From positions 148,925 to 212,924 of the forward strand of contig PCAU01000001.1 in the NCBI GenBank assembly GCA_002730735.1: DNA of 64,000 nucleotides, written 5' to 3'. Source of the DNA: Acidobacteriota bacterium (GTDB taxonomy: Bacteria > Acidobacteriota > Vicinamibacteria > Vicinamibacterales > UBA823). A model generated the notes under the pieces. It was not told the DNA's origin, did not search any database, and worked only from the letters and a program-made list of their open reading frames with translations. Made by a program: the position numbers and the translations under genes. Of the stretch, positions 1 to 10,546 are shown piece by piece; positions within the stretch are counted from its first letter, which is position 1, and each line of letters opens with the position of its first letter.

Positions 1-54
1 TGCACGTGTTTGGTTAACTAGGTCGATCGCTTCGTCGTACATCATCGTCACCAT
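1..54 (-). CDS. 5' end of an unidentified gene, cut by the window edge
   Basis: An open frame begins with ATG at 54, reads M-V-T-M-M-Y-D-E-A-I-D-L-V-N and runs off the left edge without a stop. It lies 11 bases downstream of the wzt-like stop, on the same strand, so it would be the next gene of the polysaccharide-export operon. Later ATGs at 45 and 42 are possible starts, and no clear Shine-Dalgarno sequence is visible. With only 18 codons, no family can be assigned. A glycosyltransferase or methyltransferase would fit the context, but that is a guess from position. Confidence 0.35.
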   Translation of the reverse strand, partial: MVTMMYDEAIDLVNQTRA

Positions 55-65
55 AGAGGTCTTAT

Positions 66-1379
66 CTAGTCGAGATATCCTGTGAAACGAATGTTGTCTG
101 GAAACTTCCAACGATGGCGCGGGCGGAAGATTCCTATGTCATTAGTACGCGATTTAACGCGAAAGGTATGCAATAGGCGGTGATAGTCATACGGATATCC
201 GTCACGCTTGTGCACCGCGACGTCAAGTTTGTAGGTACCTGCGACCAGGTCTAGGCTGTCAATGGTAAAAACAATTTCTCCCTCACCGTCCATACGTTCG
301 GAGGTCAACTTCTCAAGAGCCGTGTTGGTACCGTAACAGCACACACCCTCAGCATTAAATAAACTGATCCCGAATACGAAGTCGCCTACGGGCTTTGCAG
401 CCCGGACACGCAACCGGATGGACATCCGTGCACCGCAGGGAAAAACGTGCGAGGGTTGGTCATCATCACCCACCATCGAGACTTCCACGATTTCAACCTC
501 GCGTGACCCCCAGCGGCCCTCGGTGGCCTGGAACATGTCGGGTGGATGGTCATCGGTGGGCGGTCCGGCCGTTCTCGCCTGCTCCCTCGTCTTCGCATCG
601 GCAGAGGCTATCTGCCGCTCTTCCGCCTTCTCCACGTCAACTAAATACGCATCGACAACTCGAGTTGGATCGCCGGTCGCGCGGATCCGCCCGTCGTCTA
701 ACCACACAGCCTCGTCGCAAAGTCGCTCCACTAGATCCAGAGAGTGAGTTACCAGTAGGACGGTCTTACCTCGCCGACGAAACTCGGCAAATTTATCAAG
801 ACACTTATGGGTGAAACTCTGATCGCCGACCGCCAGTACTTCATCAATCAGTAACACGTCCGGGTCGACATGGATTGCCACAGCGAATCCGAGTCGCATA
901 TACATGCCTGACGAGTAGGTTTTCACTGGTGCGTCAATAAAATCTTCTAGCTCGGCGAACTCTACAATCTCGTCGAACTTCCTGGTGACCTCCCGTTTTG
1001 ACAGGCCTAGCATGATGCCGTTAATGAAGATATTCTCCCGCCCACTGATCTCAGGATGGAAGCCAGCTCCGAGTTCAATCAGCGCTGAAATGCGCCCGTC
1101 GACTCTGACCGTGCCCAACGTCGGCTTGGCGATACCAGCGACCAATTTCAACAAGGTGCTCTTTCCCGATCCGTTCGAACCGATCACCCCCACCGTCCGC
1201 CCTTTCTCTACAGTAAGCGACACGTCCTGAAGGGCGGAAAATGTTTCGTGAGGCCGAAGGTCAGAGATCAGGCTACCCGACAACAGAGCGCTCTTCAGCG
1301 TGGCGAATTGCCGGCGACGGCTAAATCGACGGTAGACCTTAGACACTCCTTCGACGGCGATTACGTTCGTCAACTCCAC
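66..1379 (-). CDS. wzt: ABC transporter ATP-binding protein, polysaccharide export (Wzt-like)
   Basis: ATPase subunit of an ABC-2 exporter that moves lipid-linked O-antigen, teichoic-acid or capsule-type polysaccharide across the inner membrane. Counted from the GTG at 1379, Walker A (GSNGSGKST) is near residue 67, the signature SSGM near 156 and Walker B (LLIDE) near 176. About 180 further residues (from ~260) form the C-terminal beta-rich domain that in Wzt proteins binds the modified glycan end. The frame stays open to 1463, but that would overlap the permease gene by 80 bases. GTG at 1379, or TTG at 1373 with GAGAGG upstream, fits better. It is paired with the permease just upstream (4-base gap). 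Confidence 0.9.
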   Translation of the reverse strand: MELTNVIAVEGVSKVYRRFSRRRQFATLKSALLSGSLISDLRPHETFSALQDVSLTVEKGRTVGVIGSNGSGKSTLLKLVAGIAKPTLGTVRVDGRISALIELGAGFHPEISGRENIFINGIMLGLSKREVTRKFDEIVEFAELEDFIDAPVKTYSSGMYMRLGFAVAIHVDPDVLLIDEVLAVGDQSFTHKCLDKFAEFRRRGKTVLLVTHSLDLVERLCDEAVWLDDGRIRATGDPTRVVDAYLVDVEKAEERQIASADAKTREQARTAGPPTDDHPPDMFQATEGRWGSREVEIVEVSMVGDDDQPSHVFPCGARMSIRLRVRAAKPVGDFVFGISLFNAEGVCCYGTNTALEKLTSERMDGEGEIVFTIDSLDLVAGTYKLDVAVHKRDGYPYDYHRLLHTFRVKSRTNDIGIFRPRHRWKFPDNIRFTGYLD

Positions 1380-1383
1380 CCTC

Positions 1384-2178
1384 TCATACTTCTTCGGCAA
1401 ACGAGTCGCGTAGCCTGTCGAACAGAAAATATCCCAGGAGAAACAATACGATTGACACGCCACCCAGGGCTAACAGCCACTTCCAATGCCCAAACGGCCC
1501 GTCGTAGAACAAGATCTCCTGATAGGAGATGACCAAGTGGGTGAACGGGTTCAGGTCCAGTAGGACCTTGCCACTCGGCGGAGCTAATGACATCGGATAG
1601 ATAATAGGCGTGGCGAAAAACCAGAAGGTCATCAGGTTTCCTAAGATATCTCTTAGGTCACGAAAGTGGACCGTTAGCGACGCCACAATCAGCGCTAAGC
1701 CAAGTGTAAAGAAAAGCTGTACGAGCACGACAACCGGCAACCAGAGTAATTCCAATGGACGGACTGGCACCGCGAAGTACACCAGTGCAGCAGCAATTAT
1801 CGGTAGCCCTAGCAAGAAATGGATCATGTTCGCGAGAACAGTAACAACCGGCAGCACTTCGGCAGGAAACAGCACCTTCTTGATCAAATTGCCGCCTGCG
1901 ATCAGCACATTCGACGCCTCTAGGACAGATGACGAAAACCATGTCCAAGGCAGAAGACCGCAAAACATGAACAACGCGTAGGGCTCAATGTCGATCGGAC
2001 GGATGCCCGGGAGAACGACGCTGAAGACAAACCAATAGACCAACAGAAGCAGAAGGGGGTTGATAAAGGACCAAAAAAACCCAAGAACCGATCCACGGTA
2101 GCGCGCCTTGAGTTCACGGGCCACCAGGCTTTGAATGAGGCTTCGGTGGCGGAGTAAGCGAACCAGGTTATGCAGCAT
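1384..2178 (-). CDS. wzm: ABC-2 type transporter permease (Wzm-like)
   Basis: Inner-membrane permease partner of the adjacent ATPase. The 264-residue protein has an N-terminal amphipathic stretch with the family motif R-E-L-K-A-R-Y-R-G-S-V-L-G (residues ~20-32), followed by about six hydrophobic segments, as in ABC-2 polysaccharide and teichoate exporters. ATG at 2178 overlaps the stop of a phosphatase remnant (stop at 2170-2168), so translation may once have been coupled to that gene. The ATPase starts 4 bases after its stop. The exported sugar is unknown because no biosynthetic genes are in view. Confidence 0.9.
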   Translation of the reverse strand: MLHNLVRLLRHRSLIQSLVARELKARYRGSVLGFFWSFINPLLLLLVYWFVFSVVLPGIRPIDIEPYALFMFCGLLPWTWFSSSVLEASNVLIAGGNLIKKVLFPAEVLPVVTVLANMIHFLLGLPIIAAALVYFAVPVRPLELLWLPVVVLVQLFFTLGLALIVASLTVHFRDLRDILGNLMTFWFFATPIIYPMSLAPPSGKVLLDLNPFTHLVISYQEILFYDGPFGHWKWLLALGGVSIVLFLLGYFLFDRLRDSFAEEV

Positions 2179-2338
2179 CGACCTGAAGCACTAGCGTAGT
2201 GATGTTGTCGGGTCCGCCCCCAGCATTAGCTGCCTCGACCAACGATTTACAGATATCAGAAAGGGGACCGTCCTGCTCCAATAGTTCATGTAGATGTCTG
2301 GGCCTAAATAATAGTCGACTTCGAATCAAGACCGAAGG
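2168..2338 (-). pseudogene. C-terminal remnant of a PP2C-type serine/threonine phosphatase
   Basis: Directly after the atpC stop codon, in the same frame, 56 open codons end at TAA (2170-2168). The last ~38 residues, ending S-L-V-E-A-A-N-A-G-G-G-P-D-N-I-T-T-L-V-L-Q-V, match the C-terminal signature of bacterial PP2C/Stp phosphatases (A-A-N-x-x-G-G-x-D-N-I-T-x-V). The metal-binding N-terminal domain (about 200 residues) is absent, and there is no start codon context. The first ~18 codons do not look like PP2C. The likeliest reading is a deletion that joined the 3' end of a phosphatase gene to atpC. Activity is not expected. Confidence 0.7.
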
Positions 2339-2764
2339 CTAGCTGCGGACCTGGGCGCGTGCAGCGACCTGTATTCGAACGAGCGACCGGTGCAGCGAGA
2401 CGCGCGCTCGCTCAACATCAATATCCAAGGACCGCTCAGCCAGCCGCTTCTCAGCACGCTGCTTGGCCAACCGTGAACGCTCAACGTCGATCTCCTCAGC
2501 GCGCTCAGCTACCTTTGCAAGCACTGTGACACGGTCGGACTGGACCTCGACGAACCCTGAGAGGATCGAAATAAATGATCGTTCTTGATTCGTACGAAAC
2601 CAGAGTTGCCCAACATCCATCATCGTCGCTAGGAGCGGAGTGTGCCCGGGTAAAACATCAAAATACCCTTCCGCGCCAGGAATGTGCACCTCGTCAACCA
2701 ACTGGCTGACCAGCGACCTGTCTGGGGTGACAACCTCGAGTGTGAGTTGTGATGGTAATACCAT
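2339..2764 (-). CDS. atpC: F1Fo ATP synthase epsilon subunit
   Basis: Central-stalk subunit of the F1 sector, coupling rotation to catalysis and restraining ATP hydrolysis. The 141-residue protein has the typical N-terminal beta sandwich (L-E-V-V-T-P-D-R near residue 8, V-D-E-V-H-I-P-G-A-E-G-Y-F-D near 24, L-P-G-H-T-P-L near 38) followed by an Arg/Glu-rich helical hairpin from ~90. It is the last gene of the ATP synthase block, 26 bases after atpD. Its stop TAG is followed in frame by the phosphatase remnant. Confidence 0.96.
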   Translation of the reverse strand: MVLPSQLTLEVVTPDRSLVSQLVDEVHIPGAEGYFDVLPGHTPLLATMMDVGQLWFRTNQERSFISILSGFVEVQSDRVTVLAKVAERAEEIDVERSRLAKQRAEKRLAERSLDIDVERARVSLHRSLVRIQVAARAQVRS

Positions 2765-2790
2765 GGGATCCCTACACGACGCGCCCTGCC

Positions 2791-5177
<2,387 letters not shown>

Positions 5178-5180
5178 CGA

Positions 5181-6710
5181 TCAAGCTGCCTCAGTTTTCC
5201 TATTGGCCACAAAGTCGGCAGTAAACTCTTTGATGGCAGCGGTCAGATCAGTTTTGAGCTGTTCGTCTAACTGTGACTTCTCTCGAATCGCTGCGCAAAT
5301 AGCACTATGTCGTGTTTCGACAAACCGATAGAGTTCTCGTTCGAACTTTTGAACATCGGTCACGGCTACCTCATCGAGCAACCCAGTGGTGCCAGCAAAG
5401 ATAATCATTATCTGCTGCTCGACAGCCAGTGGCTCATACTGGGGTTGCTTGAGGAGTTCGACTAGTCGCTGCCCCCGCGAGAGCTGGGCCTGAGTCGCTT
5501 TGTCTAGCTCGCTACCAAACTGTGCAAAGGCCGCCAGTTCTCGATACTGCGCGAGGTCGAGCCGAAGCGTGCCGGCCACTTGGCGCATTGCCTTGACTTG
5601 CGCCGACCCCCCGACTCGCGAAACAGAGTTGCCAACATTGATCGCCGGTCGCACGCCTTGGTGAAACAGATCGCTCTCAAGAAAGATCTGGCCGTCGGTG
5701 ATTGAGATAACGTTGGTTGGAATATAGGCCGAAAGATCGCCGGCTTGGGTCTCAATGATAGGCAGGGCAGTCAAAGAACCGCCGCCCCGTGTGTCACTCA
5801 GCTTGGCCGCCCTCTCAAGTAACCGGGAGTGCAGATAGAAAACATCACCTGGGTAGGCTTCACGGCCAGGCGGTCGACGCAGAAGCAACGAGATCTCGCG
5901 GTAGGCCTGCGCGTGCTTTGATAAATCATCATAGATACAGAGGGCGTGTCGTCCGGAGTCTCGGAAGTGCTCGCCGATTGAGCATGCTGCGTACGGACTA
6001 ACAAAAAGCAACGATGCCGGGTCCGAAGCAGCTGCAGCGACAACGATTGTGTAGGTCATCGCACCCGCGTCTTCAAGGGTCTTAACGACTTGGGCGATTG
6101 TGGACTGTTTCTGCCCAATAGCGTTATAGATGCAAATAACGCCGGTGTCCTTCTGATTAATGATTGTGTCAACGGCTACAGCGGTTTTACCAGTCTGGCG
6201 GTCACCAATGATCAATTCTCGCTGGCCTCTGCCGATCGGAATCATGGCGTCGATCGCCTTTAGACCAGTTTGCAGTGGCTCACGAACCGGTTGGCGATCG
6301 ACCACGCCAGGGGCGATTTGTTCGATAGGCCGGTACTGATTGCTCGTAATCGGCCCTTTGCCATCAATTGGCTGGCCCAGAGCGTTGATAACACGGCCCA
6401 ACATCTCGTCACCTAACGGCACCGAAATAATCCGGCCGGTGCGTTTCACGGTGTCGCCCTCGCGGATCTTGGTGTAGTCACCGAGCAATACAGCACCAAC
6501 GCTTGATTCTTCGAGGTTAAGCGCGATGCCAAAAACTCCGTGAGAAAACTCCAACATTTCACCAGCCATGACGCTTTCAACACCGTGCAGCCTTGCAATG
6601 CCGTCGCCGATGGCAATTACGGTGCCGACCTCGCTCACGTCGACGTTGACCGCGTAGTTCCCTATTTGATCGCGGATTATTTTAGAAATTTCTTCAGCTT
6701 TGATATCCAT
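5181..6710 (-). CDS. atpA: F1Fo ATP synthase alpha subunit
   Basis: Non-catalytic nucleotide-binding subunit of F1. The P-loop GDRQTGKT is at residues 169-176, the same position as in E. coli. The [16 protein letters not shown] signature contains the arginine that contacts the beta catalytic site. Length 509 is standard. Its ATG overlaps the atpH stop by one base (TGATG), a coupled arrangement typical of the operon. Confidence 0.98.
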   Translation of the reverse strand: MDIKAEEISKIIRDQIGNYAVNVDVSEVGTVIAIGDGIARLHGVESVMAGEMLEFSHGVFGIALNLEESSVGAVLLGDYTKIREGDTVKRTGRIISVPLGDEMLGRVINALGQPIDGKGPITSNQYRPIEQIAPGVVDRQPVREPLQTGLKAIDAMIPIGRGQRELIIGDRQTGKTAVAVDTIINQKDTGVICIYNAIGQKQSTIAQVVKTLEDAGAMTYTIVVAAAASDPASLLFVSPYAACSIGEHFRDSGRHALCIYDDLSKHAQAYREISLLLRRPPGREAYPGDVFYLHSRLLERAAKLSDTRGGGSLTALPIIETQAGDLSAYIPTNVISITDGQIFLESDLFHQGVRPAINVGNSVSRVGGSAQVKAMRQVAGTLRLDLAQYRELAAFAQFGSELDKATQAQLSRGQRLVELLKQPQYEPLAVEQQIMIIFAGTTGLLDEVAVTDVQKFERELYRFVETRHSAICAAIREKSQLDEQLKTDLTAAIKEFTADFVANRKTEAA

Positions 6711-7264
6711 CAGGTTCCACTCTCTAGTTGCTCTCTCAGCCGTTCAAGCTGGGTTGCAACACTGCCGTCGTAAACAGTACTACTGACCTTTGCCACGACG
6801 CCACCGATGATCGATGGGTCGACCCGTGCATCAATCAACACCTGTTTTCCGGTCACCTCCCCAAGCCGTTGGGCAATCGCGCCGCGCCGATCGGCTGATA
6901 GTTTCACCGCTGTCGTCACTTCAGCGCGTACGATCTGTAACCGGTCTTGCACACGGGCTCGAAAAGCCGAGAGGATTTCCTGGACCAAGTTCATCCGGTC
7001 ACGTGCAGCCAGTAGATCTAGCAATCTTGTGACCGCGGCTGACACATTCTTTTTATGCCTTAGAACCGCGGTCACAGCAGCCTGCTTGTGCGAAGGCGGC
7101 ACGGATGGGTTTATGAGCGCCTCCTGCAACGAGGGGTGGACTTCCAGCAAGGTGACAAACTCCTCTAAATCGTGCTCAGCGGTCGAGGGCTCCTCGTCCT
7201 TGTCTCTAACCGTCACCTCAAACAACGCGCGTGCATAACGTCCTGCGATAACCCGTTCAGTCAT
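6710..7264 (-). CDS. atpH: F1Fo ATP synthase delta subunit (OSCP-like)
   Basis: Peripheral-stalk subunit linking the b subunits to the top of F1. The 184-residue protein starts with the family pattern R-Y-A-R-A-L-F-E-V (residues 9-17) and ends with a beta-rich domain containing [12 protein letters not shown] (around 148-160), the hallmark of delta/OSCP proteins. It lies between the b-subunit genes and atpA, the usual position. Confidence 0.95.
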   Translation of the reverse strand: MTERVIAGRYARALFEVTVRDKDEEPSTAEHDLEEFVTLLEVHPSLQEALINPSVPPSHKQAAVTAVLRHKKNVSAAVTRLLDLLAARDRMNLVQEILSAFRARVQDRLQIVRAEVTTAVKLSADRRGAIAQRLGEVTGKQVLIDARVDPSIIGGVVAKVSSTVYDGSVATQLERLREQLESGT

Positions 7265-7306
7265 TTTCTTTCAACACCCTTCGGTGCTGGTTCTAGCACC
7301 CGGTTA

Positions 7307-7924
7307 TCAACCGGGCCGTACTTGGTCAACGTACCGGTCAACAAGTCTCAGCTGGTCTGTCGCTGACAGATTATCTTGAATCCGCTGCGCCGCCACTCGC
7401 GTGGCTAACGCGGCCGCGTGCTGCGTCAGCTGCTGCTTCGCGACCCGTAACTGGAGGGCCAACTCTCTACGACTTTCCTCGATCAGCCTCTGACGAGCCG
7501 CCTCGGTCGACTCTCGCAGCCGTTTCTCCTCAGCAGCAACCTCCTCCTGGCCGCGCACCCGAAGCGTCTCCAGCTCATCAGGAAGGGTTAGTAGCCTCTC
7601 CTTGATCGCTTCCAATTGCTGGGCTGCTTCGGCACTAGTCGCCCGCGCTTGGGCGAGACCCGCACGCACCTGGTCGCTTCGATCACTCAGATAAATGCTG
7701 AGAGGTCCCCGAAGTAATACAAATAGGATACCCGCGAGCACAGCGAAATTAGTAAGCCGTGCGATTGTTTCCAGTAGAGGCGTGTCGTGCTCTTCCTCAG
7801 CATGTACTGAGTCGGCTTGTGTTGGTTGGGAAGCCGCGGCTAAGACGCCGCTAACGCCAGCCCATTGAATCGCCGGCAGAACCACGGCGAAGCTGAGGCA
7901 AATGAAGAGAACGGACGACCGCAT
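7307..7924 (-). CDS. atpF: F1Fo ATP synthase b-type subunit with signal-peptide-like N terminus
   Basis: Stator subunit of the Fo sector. From ATG 7924 the protein is 205 residues: a hydrophobic, signal-like start (residues 3-30), an acidic linker, one membrane segment around L-T-N-F-A-V-L-A-G-I-L-F-V-L-L (about 50-68), then a long Glu/Arg/Ala coiled coil. The frame stays open upstream to a TTG at 8038 that overlaps the preceding b-gene stop (TTGA); the 38 extra residues look unstructured, so the ATG is preferred, although its Shine-Dalgarno match is weak. Having two unequal b-type genes side by side suggests a b/b' heterodimeric stalk. Confidence 0.85.
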   Translation of the reverse strand: MRSSVLFICLSFAVVLPAIQWAGVSGVLAAASQPTQADSVHAEEEHDTPLLETIARLTNFAVLAGILFVLLRGPLSIYLSDRSDQVRAGLAQARATSAEAAQQLEAIKERLLTLPDELETLRVRGQEEVAAEEKRLRESTEAARQRLIEESRRELALQLRVAKQQLTQHAAALATRVAAQRIQDNLSATDQLRLVDRYVDQVRPG

Positions 7925-8034
7925 AAAACTCGACCATTCAGAGCTACGAGTGGAGGCAATGGCAAGCGAATGGCGGATGCGGGTCAACGATCTCCAACTT
8001 AACGGGACGCCCGGTGCACCTTCCGCGCCAGTAG

Positions 8035-8466
8035 TCAATTCGACGAAATCTTCCGGCCTAGCACCTGCTCGGCGGCGGCGAGGCCGAGCGCCTCCGCATC
8101 GCGCTCGAGTTGGGCGCGAGCTTCAGCGGTCTGCGTCTTCAGGCGTTCGGTCGCATCAGCGAGGTTCGACTCGGCATCCCGTTGCGTTTCATTGAGGATT
8201 TCAGCGCGACGAGCCAGTAACTCTCGACGGTTCTCCTCCATCTGTTGGTAAATCTCTGCACGCGCAGCCGCTGTCTTCGTTTCGAACTCTGCTGTCGCTT
8301 CAGCGGCTTTTCTTGCCGCTGACTCGGCCAGCTCAAGCGCTGACCGAATGGCACGCTCACGCGTTTCCATCACCTCGGTAAGTGGTGCAATTAAAAAACG
8401 CTTGAGGGTCCATGCCAGTAACAACACCAACCCAATTACCCAGAAGACCGTCAGGTCTGGAATCAA
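8035..8466 (-). CDS. atpF: F1Fo ATP synthase b-type subunit
   Basis: First gene of the ATP synthase block as transcribed. The 143-residue protein has an N-terminal membrane segment (residues 6-26, F-W-V-I-G-L-V-L-L-L-A-W), then L-I-A-P-L-T-E-V-M-E-T-R-E-R-A-I, the typical junction of b subunits, and an alanine-rich charged coiled coil to the end. The start codon is TTG at 8466, preceded by GGGAG six bases upstream. No c or a subunit gene precedes it; the next gene upstream is selD. Confidence 0.92.
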   Translation of the reverse strand: MIPDLTVFWVIGLVLLLAWTLKRFLIAPLTEVMETRERAIRSALELAESAARKAAEATAEFETKTAAARAEIYQQMEENRRELLARRAEILNETQRDAESNLADATERLKTQTAEARAQLERDAEALGLAAAEQVLGRKISSN

Positions 8467-8591
8467 AGAGAACTCCCGCTTGGTAGAGCGACGACCCAGA
8501 AGGGTTTCGAACGCCCGTGCAGAACGCCGATTTTAGCATCTGCACTGCACGACGACAAGAGCGGCCAGGCTAAAACTTGTGTTCGTAAAGC

Positions 8592-9647
8592 CTACCCCAC
8601 GTAAACCCTAGAGCCAGATTCCACGAACGACTCAACTGTGCCAATCTTGACTGCCTGGCTACCAGTTGCCGCTAATGCACTCATCGCTCGGTCCACCACA
8701 GTGGCCGCCACTGCGACCAGCAACCCTCCAGATGTTTGGGGATCGTAGAGCAAGGTTGCAATCTCTCCAACTAGCCCCGCTTCGAACCTCGTCCGCTGGC
8801 CGAAGTGCTCCGCGTTGGTGTCGCCCCCGCCAGTTCGATTCTGTCGCACCAGAGCAGATGCCCCCTCAAGTAATGGAACCGCTGCTGATTCAATCCGAAA
8901 GGCAACGCTTGAAGCCGAGGCCATCTCACAGGCATGACCCACTAGACCGAAACCAGTAACGTCGGTGCAGGCATGGACTTCATCCCGGCCCAAGGTGCAT
9001 AGCGCATCAGCGGAGGCGCGGTTGAGTGTCGTCATCGACTCGATAGCAGCCGTTTCGATATTCTCTGCGGCACGTCTTTTCTTGATCGCGGTTGCAATAA
9101 TCCCGGTGCCTATCGGCTTGGTTAGCAACAACTTGTCTCCAACCTGTGCCCCCGCGTTTGACAGCACCCGGCCTGGGTCTACACGGCCGGTTACGGCATA
9201 CCCGAATTTGACCTCGGCATCCTGCACTGTGTGTCCCCCGATAAGGGCTACTCCGGCTTCACTCAGTTTGCTCAATCCTCCCTCGAAGATCGCCTTCACC
9301 ACAGTTGGGTCGAACTCCTGGCTCGGAAAACCCGCAATGGCCATTGCTGTGAGTGGTTTCCCGCCCATAGCGTAAATATCACTCAAGGAGTTCGCTGCAG
9401 CGATTTGTCCATAGGCGAAAGGGTCGTCCACGATTGGCGTGAGGAAATCAACGGATTGGACTAGCGCTGAACTGGCATCCCACCGGTAGACACCCGCGTC
9501 GTCGGAAGTGCGGAAATCGACCAGCACCCGTTCGTTTTCCAACGAAGGTAAATCGCCCAGGACCTGAGCGAGCTCGCCGGCAGCGAGCTTACTCGCTCAA
9601 CCCGCGCAACTGGAGTAGTCGGTCAGTCGTCGTTTGGTCCAACGCAT
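8592..9647 (-). CDS. selD: Selenide, water dikinase (selenophosphate synthetase), likely selenocysteine-containing
   Basis: Makes selenophosphate from selenide and ATP for selenocysteine and selenouridine synthesis. A plain ORF search gives only 8592-9542 (TTG start), which lacks the catalytic N terminus. Reading the same frame upstream through one TGA (9599-9597) to ATG 9647 gives L-T-D-Y-S-S-C-A-G-U-A-S-K. The UGA is codon 17 and aligns exactly with Cys17 of E. coli SelD (L-T-Q-Y-S-H-G-A-G-C-G-C-K). Total length is 351 (E. coli 347). Downstream are the family motifs S-V-D-F-L-T-P, G-G-H-T, T-D-V-T-G-F-G-L-V-G-H and D-P-Q-T-S-G-G. A GTG at 9680 is an alternative start. No selA, selB or tRNA-Sec is in the window. 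Confidence 0.93.
9565..9599 (-). promoter_or_regulatory. Putative bacterial SECIS hairpin after the selD UGA codon
   Basis: Starting at the UGA itself, the mRNA can fold as TGAGCG / AGTA / AGCTCGC / TGCCG / GCGAGCT / CGCTCA: an outer stem of 6 pairs, a four-base one-sided bulge, an inner perfect stem of 7 pairs and a five-base loop containing G. The loop starts 17 bases after the first base of UGA, in the spacing expected for bacterial SECIS elements read by SelB. The structure was paired by eye, not by folding software. Confidence 0.75.
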
Positions 9648-9697
9648 GTCTAGTTCACTGATACTACAGCCCTCTTCCACGGTGACCCAGAATTCGT

Positions 9698-10546
9698 TCA
9701 CCGCTTTGTCAATTGCTCGTAGATTCGTTGTAGCTCTTCCTCCGAACTGAAGTCGATCTCAATCCGCCCTCCCTTCCGTTTTCGGATGACACGTACCCGT
9801 GTACCTAGGGCGAATCGGAGCTGCTCCTCGGCCGCACGGACATGTACGTCGGGCGCCTCCGGCCTACCTGCTCTGATCCCTTGTCCTGTGAGCTTACGGA
9901 TGAACGCCTCGGTTTCTCGAACCGACAGTCGCCGCCTCATTACCTCACGGGCCGCTCGCCGTTGAGCCGACTCGTCTGGCACGCCCAACAGCGCACGGGC
10001 ATGGCCAACGGTCAGACCACCAGACATAAGGTTGGCCTTAATTTCCTCTGGCAACTTCAATAGACGTAGAGCATTTGCGATGGTCGAACGATCTTTCCCA
10101 ATCGCACTAGCAATCGCGTCGTGTGTCAGCTGATGCTGTTCCACCAGACGCTGGTAAGCAACGGCTTCCTCAATAGGATTCAGGTCTTCACGCTGTAAAT
10201 TCTCGATGAGTGCGAGCGGCAATAATTGGTCGTTTGTTACCTCGCGGACAACGATGGGCACACGCAACAAACCCGCCCGTTGCGCGGCACGCCACCGCCG
10301 CTCCCCCGCGACGATTTCGTACCTATCCTCAACTTTTCGCACGACGAGCGGTTGAATAACACCGTTGGCTCGGATCGACTGTGCCAACTCATCCAGTTTC
10401 GCCCCGTCTACCTCCGTCCGTGGTTGGTCGGGATTCGGAATGAGTTGATCGATGTCAATTTCGTTGAGCGCAACCTTGGGAGTTGGCGACACGTCAGGAA
10501 TAAGTGCGCTCAGTCCCCGGCCGAGCGCTGGGCGCTTTTCAGTCAT
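9698..10546 (-). CDS. parB: Chromosome-partitioning protein ParB
   Basis: CTPase and centromere-binding protein that loads on parS and organises the origin region. It has an A-L-G-R-G-L-S-A-L start, the ParB/Srx motif A-G-E-R-R-W-R-A-A-Q-R-A-G, the E-N-L-Q-R-E-D-L-N-P-I-E-E-A segment, a helix-turn-helix (A-I-G-K-D-R-S-T-I-A-N-A-L-R-L-L-K-L-P) and a C-terminal dimerisation domain. The frame stays open to 10735, but ATG 10546 has GGGAGAG a few bases upstream and overlaps parA by 8 bases, so it is the chosen start (282 residues). Confidence 0.96.
   Translation of the reverse strand: MTEKRPALGRGLSALIPDVSPTPKVALNEIDIDQLIPNPDQPRTEVDGAKLDELAQSIRANGVIQPLVVRKVEDRYEIVAGERRWRAAQRAGLLRVPIVVREVTNDQLLPLALIENLQREDLNPIEEAVAYQRLVEQHQLTHDAIASAIGKDRSTIANALRLLKLPEEIKANLMSGGLTVGHARALLGVPDESAQRRAAREVMRRRLSVRETEAFIRKLTGQGIRAGRPEAPDVHVRAAEEQLRFALGTRVRVIRKRKGGRIEIDFSSEEELQRIYEQLTKR

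Noticed and set aside
1380-1463. Extended Wzt start at 1463
   Set aside because: It would overlap wzm by 80 bases and adds a Cys-rich non-conserved stretch.
7925-8038. Longer b'-subunit starting at TTG 8038
   Set aside because: The added 38 residues look unstructured and precede a good signal-like N terminus at ATG 7924. The TTGA overlap keeps some doubt.
8467-8591. Possible tRNA between atpF and selD (fragments like ggtagagcg and gggtttcgaa)
   Set aside because: No acceptor, anticodon or T-stem pairing can be made; the fragments are coincidental.
8592-9542. Shorter selD reading from TTG 9542
   Set aside because: It lacks the catalytic N terminus. The upstream frame continues with conserved SelD residues through a UGA exactly at the Cys17 position.
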